NCBI GenBank assembly: GCA_049281195.1
Contig: JBAPRR010000058.1
Coordinates: forward strand, 1 to 7,880
Source: JBAPRR01 sp049281195
GTDB lineage: Bacteria; Actinomycetota; Acidimicrobiia; Acidimicrobiales; CAVXTF01
Length of the DNA stretch: 7,880 nt
Reading direction: 5' to 3'
The position numbers and the translations under genes are program-made. This document shows, piece after piece, positions 5,259 to 7,880 of this stretch (positions are counted from its first letter, which is position 1; each line of letters starts with the position of its first letter). The notes beneath the pieces were generated by a model that saw only the letters and a list, made by a program, of their open reading frames with translations, was not told where the DNA came from and made no database searches.

Positions 5259-7190
5259 TTGACACACATGGACTCACTCCCACGCGTTTTATCGGGCCGT
5301 TACGAGCTCGTCCATCTCGTGGCCCGAGGGGGAATGGCCGAGGTTTATCGGGCCCACGACCGCCTTCTGGACCGGCCCGTGGCACTGAAAGTGCTCTTCT
5401 CCGAACTGTCGGTGGACCGCACATTCGTCGAACGGTTCAGGCGTGAGGCACAGAACGCCGCCAACCTCTCCCACCCGAACATCGTCCCGGTATTCGACTG
5501 GGGAGAGGACGGTGGCACCTATTTCATAGTGATGGAGTTCATCGACGGCAGGCCTTTGTCGTCGATTCTCCGTACCGCAGGCCCTCTGCACCCGGACAGG
5601 GCCGCCGAAATAGGCGCGGACGTCGCGCTCGCACTCGATTTCGCGCACTCGAAGGGCGTCATCCACCGCGACGTCAAACCCGGAAACGTCCTCATCACCG
5701 ATGACGGCCAGGTGAAGGTGACCGATTTCGGCATCGCACGGGCGATGAACACCGACGAGAGCCTCACCCAGACGGGCGCTGTCATGGGTACGGCCACCTA
5801 CTTCTCCCCAGAGCAGGCCGAAGGAATCGGTGTCGACTCCAGAAGCGACATCTACTCGCTCGGAGTAGTGCTTTACGAGATGGTCGCCGGACGGCCACCT
5901 TTTCTGGGGGACTCGCCGGTCTCGGTGGCTTCCAAGCACGTGAGGGAGCAGGCCCAGGCTCCTCGCCAGTTCAACCCGTCGGTGCCCATGGACCTTGAGG
6001 CGATCATCCTCAAATGCATGGCCAAGGACCCCGAGTACCGCTACTCCACAGGCAGCGAACTGCGGATCGACCTCCTGCGATTCCGCGAGGGGCGCGAGGT
6101 GAGCGCAGGACATACGCCGCTCGGACCACCGACAGGATCGCTAACCCAGGCATTGCCTCAGGTACCGCCAACGGAGGATGAAGAAGAGGAGTCCAGGGGA
6201 ACCGGGCTGTATATCGCCATTCTCGCGATCCTCCTCGTCGCTCTGGCTGTGGTCGCGGCGTTCCTCGGGAATTCACTCGGTTGGTGGAGCTTCAGCTCGA
6301 AGACGTTCGCGTTGACCAGCGTCACGGGGAAAACGTATTCGCAGGCACAGTCCACCCTGCGTTCGGACGGTCTCGTCCCTGTCCTTCATAACGTCTCGAG
6401 CAATGCGTCGGACAAGGGCATCGTTTTAAGCACAGATCCGGCATCCGGGACCCAGGTCAAGAAAGGACAAAACATAACGCTCGACGTGGGCACGGGAATC
6501 CCCGCCCCGGTGTTCAAGCAGGTGCCCGACGTGATCGGATTCACACTTCACGATGCCGAGAATTCCTTGAAGAACGCGGGATTCGTACCCGTTTCCGTAC
6601 CGGCCACATGCAGTGAGCCGAACGGGGTGGTCTGCACCCAGAGTCCGAACGGAGGCACCACTGCGAAGAAGGGTTCAGACGTCCAGCTGACCGTCTCGAA
6701 CGTTGTGACTCAGCCCACCACTCACTATGTACCGAGTGTGGCAGGGGACACGCCAAAACAGGCTTGCGCCGCGATCACCGCTAACGACCTCGTCTGCGCG
6801 CCGAGCTCGCAATACGTGAGCCAAAGCTCCCCCACGATCACCTCCGGACTCGTAATAGGCACGCTGCCTGCTCAGGGCACGCCACAGACCTCGGGATCAT
6901 CGGTGAATCTCGAGATATCGACTGGTCCGGCTCCGGTCTTGGTCCCGAGCGTCATCTCACTGACAGAGCAGGAGGCTGAGACCAAGTTGGTAAACGCCGG
7001 GCTCACTCCGGTCGTGAAGCTGGATATGCACGACCAGAACCCCGCAGACTGTGGGATCGTCACCAATCAGAATCCCGCCGCACAGACGAGCCAGACTTCG
7101 GGGACCAACGTGACCATCTCGGTCGGTGACGGCCCAGCGTGCTCGGGCACATCGCCTACCACCTCACCGACGACGACCTTGCCGTCCTAA
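5259..7190 (+). CDS. pknB: PASTA-domain receptor Ser/Thr protein kinase PknB
   Basis: This 643-residue membrane kinase senses peptidoglycan fragments outside and phosphorylates wall-synthesis and signalling proteins inside; M. tuberculosis PknB has 626 residues. The kinase domain (about 15-275) is intact: glycine loop ARGGMAEVY, K44 in VALK, H136-R137-D138 with K140 and N143, D156-F-G, and an activation loop with T170-Q-T172, matching the autophosphorylated TQT of mycobacterial PknB, then GTATYFSPEQ. A linker with the acidic run EDEEEE (306-311) leads to one membrane helix (about 317-337). Four PASTA domains follow at about 350-412, 420-481, 490-555 and 560-624, then a short Thr/Ser/Pro tail. 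PASTA 1 lacks the usual VP opening; PASTA 2 and 3 each hold two Cys (C451/C459, C503/C513) and PASTA 4 holds C598 with C628 just after it. I list the TTG at 5259 because AAGGA is well placed for it; ATG at 5268 is a real alternative. No pknA lies before it. Confidence 0.96.
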   Translation: MTHMDSLPRVLSGRYELVHLVARGGMAEVYRAHDRLLDRPVALKVLFSELSVDRTFVERFRREAQNAANLSHPNIVPVFDWGEDGGTYFIVMEFIDGRPLSSILRTAGPLHPDRAAEIGADVALALDFAHSKGVIHRDVKPGNVLITDDGQVKVTDFGIARAMNTDESLTQTGAVMGTATYFSPEQAEGIGVDSRSDIYSLGVVLYEMVAGRPPFLGDSPVSVASKHVREQAQAPRQFNPSVPMDLEAIILKCMAKDPEYRYSTGSELRIDLLRFREGREVSAGHTPLGPPTGSLTQALPQVPPTEDEEEESRGTGLYIAILAILLVALAVVAAFLGNSLGWWSFSSKTFALTSVTGKTYSQAQSTLRSDGLVPVLHNVSSNASDKGIVLSTDPASGTQVKKGQNITLDVGTGIPAPVFKQVPDVIGFTLHDAENSLKNAGFVPVSVPATCSEPNGVVCTQSPNGGTTAKKGSDVQLTVSNVVTQPTTHYVPSVAGDTPKQACAAITANDLVCAPSSQYVSQSSPTITSGLVIGTLPAQGTPQTSGSSVNLEISTGPAPVLVPSVISLTEQEAETKLVNAGLTPVVKLDMHDQNPADCGIVTNQNPAAQTSQTSGTNVTISVGDGPACSGTSPTTSPTTTLPS

Positions 7191-7250
7191 GGACTGCGTC
7201 GATTTAGACACTGGGCCGACCTAGCGATTGGGTCGACATAGCGGCTCCGA
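7183..7250. repeat. Four degenerate 17-bp tandem units after pknB
   Basis: Four contiguous 17-base units (7183-7199, 7200-7216, 7217-7233, 7234-7250) align by eye to the consensus CGACCTAGCGACTGGGT, matching 13, 12, 16 and 12 of 17 positions. Six positions are invariant (C1, G2, T6, A7, T13, G16). The array begins over the last pknB codons and ends just before the stop of the convergent gene. Unit 3 and its border can fold as CGACC/GGTCG around nine bases, and GTCCTAAGGAC over the pknB stop is an odd palindrome, so a transcription-end role is possible. No T-run is present. The similarity is modest and could partly be chance. Confidence 0.4.
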
Positions 7251-7880
7251 TCAGGGAGCGGTTTCTAGGGCTTTGAGGGCCTTTTCCGTCCCTTCGTCGT
7301 CGACGTCGCTGTGGGTGACCAAGCGGACCACATCAGGAGCGATGGTCCCTGCAAGCACACCGTTCAGGTATAGATGCGACATCAGCTTTTGAGGATCCGA
7401 ATGGCTGAAGACGACGATGTTGGTCCTGACCATTTCAGGGACACACCCCGCATCGGGCCAATGCTCGGCAACCGCCGTTGCCAACCTCTGCGCACGCCGG
7501 TGGTCATCGGCCAGTCGTTCGATCATCTCGGCCAGGGCCACCAGCCCCGCGGCGGCGATAATGCCGGCCTGGCGCATGGCGCCACCGAGGCGATGCCGGT
7601 GCACACGCGCTTCGGTAATCATGTCGGCGTCGCCGGCGAGGAGTGATCCGACCGGCGCGCACAGGCCCTTGGACATACAACACATGACCGCCGTCATCTC
7701 GGAGCAGAGCGCCGACGCGGTGATGCCGGTGGCAACTTCCGCGTTGAACAAGCGGGCCCCGTCCATGTACACCGGTAGGTCACCCGCAGCCCGACTCACC
7801 GCGGCCAGATCGTCGGGGTGCCAGGGAGCACCGGAGGCGGCCATGTGGGTGTTCTCCACGCAGACGAGCGAAGGCCGGGT
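7251..7880 (-). CDS. PLP-dependent threonine aldolase family protein, 5' truncated
   Basis: The C-terminal 209 residues of a threonine aldolase-like enzyme (fold-type I PLP lyase, threonine to glycine and acetaldehyde) are visible; the start lies beyond the right edge. The fragment begins with LVCVENTH, matching the LENTH stretch of this family. It then has YMDGARLFNA with the PLP-ring Asp (fragment residue 40) and an adjacent Arg, the Schiff-base Lys in SKGLCAPVGS (fragment K71, codon 7668-7670), LGGAMRQAG, and a C-terminal small domain beginning near TNIVVF. Family members usually read SKGLGAPVGS, so Gly to Cys next to the lysine loop is a small oddity. The GTG at 7859 is an internal Val. 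The gene converges on pknB and has no evident link to the kinase cluster. Other beta-eliminating lyases of the same family remain possible. Confidence 0.88.
   Translation of the reverse strand, partial: TRPSLVCVENTHMAASGAPWHPDDLAAVSRAAGDLPVYMDGARLFNAEVATGITASALCSEMTAVMCCMSKGLCAPVGSLLAGDADMITEARVHRHRLGGAMRQAGIIAAAGLVALAEMIERLADDHRRAQRLATAVAEHWPDAGCVPEMVRTNIVVFSHSDPQKLMSHLYLNGVLAGTIAPDVVRLVTHSDVDDEGTEKALKALETAP

Noticed and set aside
7191..7250. Classical intrinsic terminator after pknB
   Set aside because: Only short stems (five base pairs) are present and no T-run follows on either strand, so I did not call a terminator.

Overview
The window looks like chromosomal DNA from a high-GC actinobacterium. 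It carries the conserved actinobacterial Ser/Thr phosphorylation and cell-wall cluster: fhaA, fhaB, a PP2C phosphatase (pstP), a class B penicillin-binding protein (pbpA) and a PASTA receptor kinase (pknB), all on the + strand in the usual order. A tRNA-Leu(CAG) gene diverges from fhaA, the same neighbour seen upstream of this cluster in Mycobacterium tuberculosis. The compact FhaA, the Thr-rich tails and the repeat protein at the left edge would fit a deep branch such as Acidimicrobiia, but that placement is inference only.

Layout. Positions 1-575 hold the 3' end of a gene for a secreted-type protein made of exact 52-residue repeats, each with two cysteines and an NGTSW-type motif. It ends in a hairpin that overlaps the stop codon. 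Positions 632-715 (-) are tRNA-Leu(CAG). Positions 716-912 are a divergent control region. fhaA (913-1572), fhaB (1580-2074), pstP (2103-3614) and pbpA (3614-5146) are tightly packed; pstP and pbpA share one base. A 112-base gap precedes pknB (5259-7190). A short spacer with degenerate 17-bp tandem units separates pknB from a convergent, right-truncated gene for a PLP-dependent threonine aldolase (7251-7880, -).

How the genes work together (family knowledge plus inference). PknB senses cell-wall fragments through four extracellular PASTA domains and phosphorylates partners on Thr. The FHA domains of FhaA and FhaB read phospho-Thr, PstP removes it, and PbpA is the transpeptidase output at the wall. 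The cluster differs from the textbook version in lacking rodA between pstP and pbpA and pknA between pbpA and pknB. The PbpA second motif is SCD rather than the SCN of mycobacterial PbpA.

I see no insertion sequence, CRISPR array, phage gene or clearly new multi-gene system. The most unusual points are the missing rodA and pknA, the SCD motif, the cysteine pairs in three PASTA repeats, the 17-bp repeat array after pknB, and the two competing start models for pknB.
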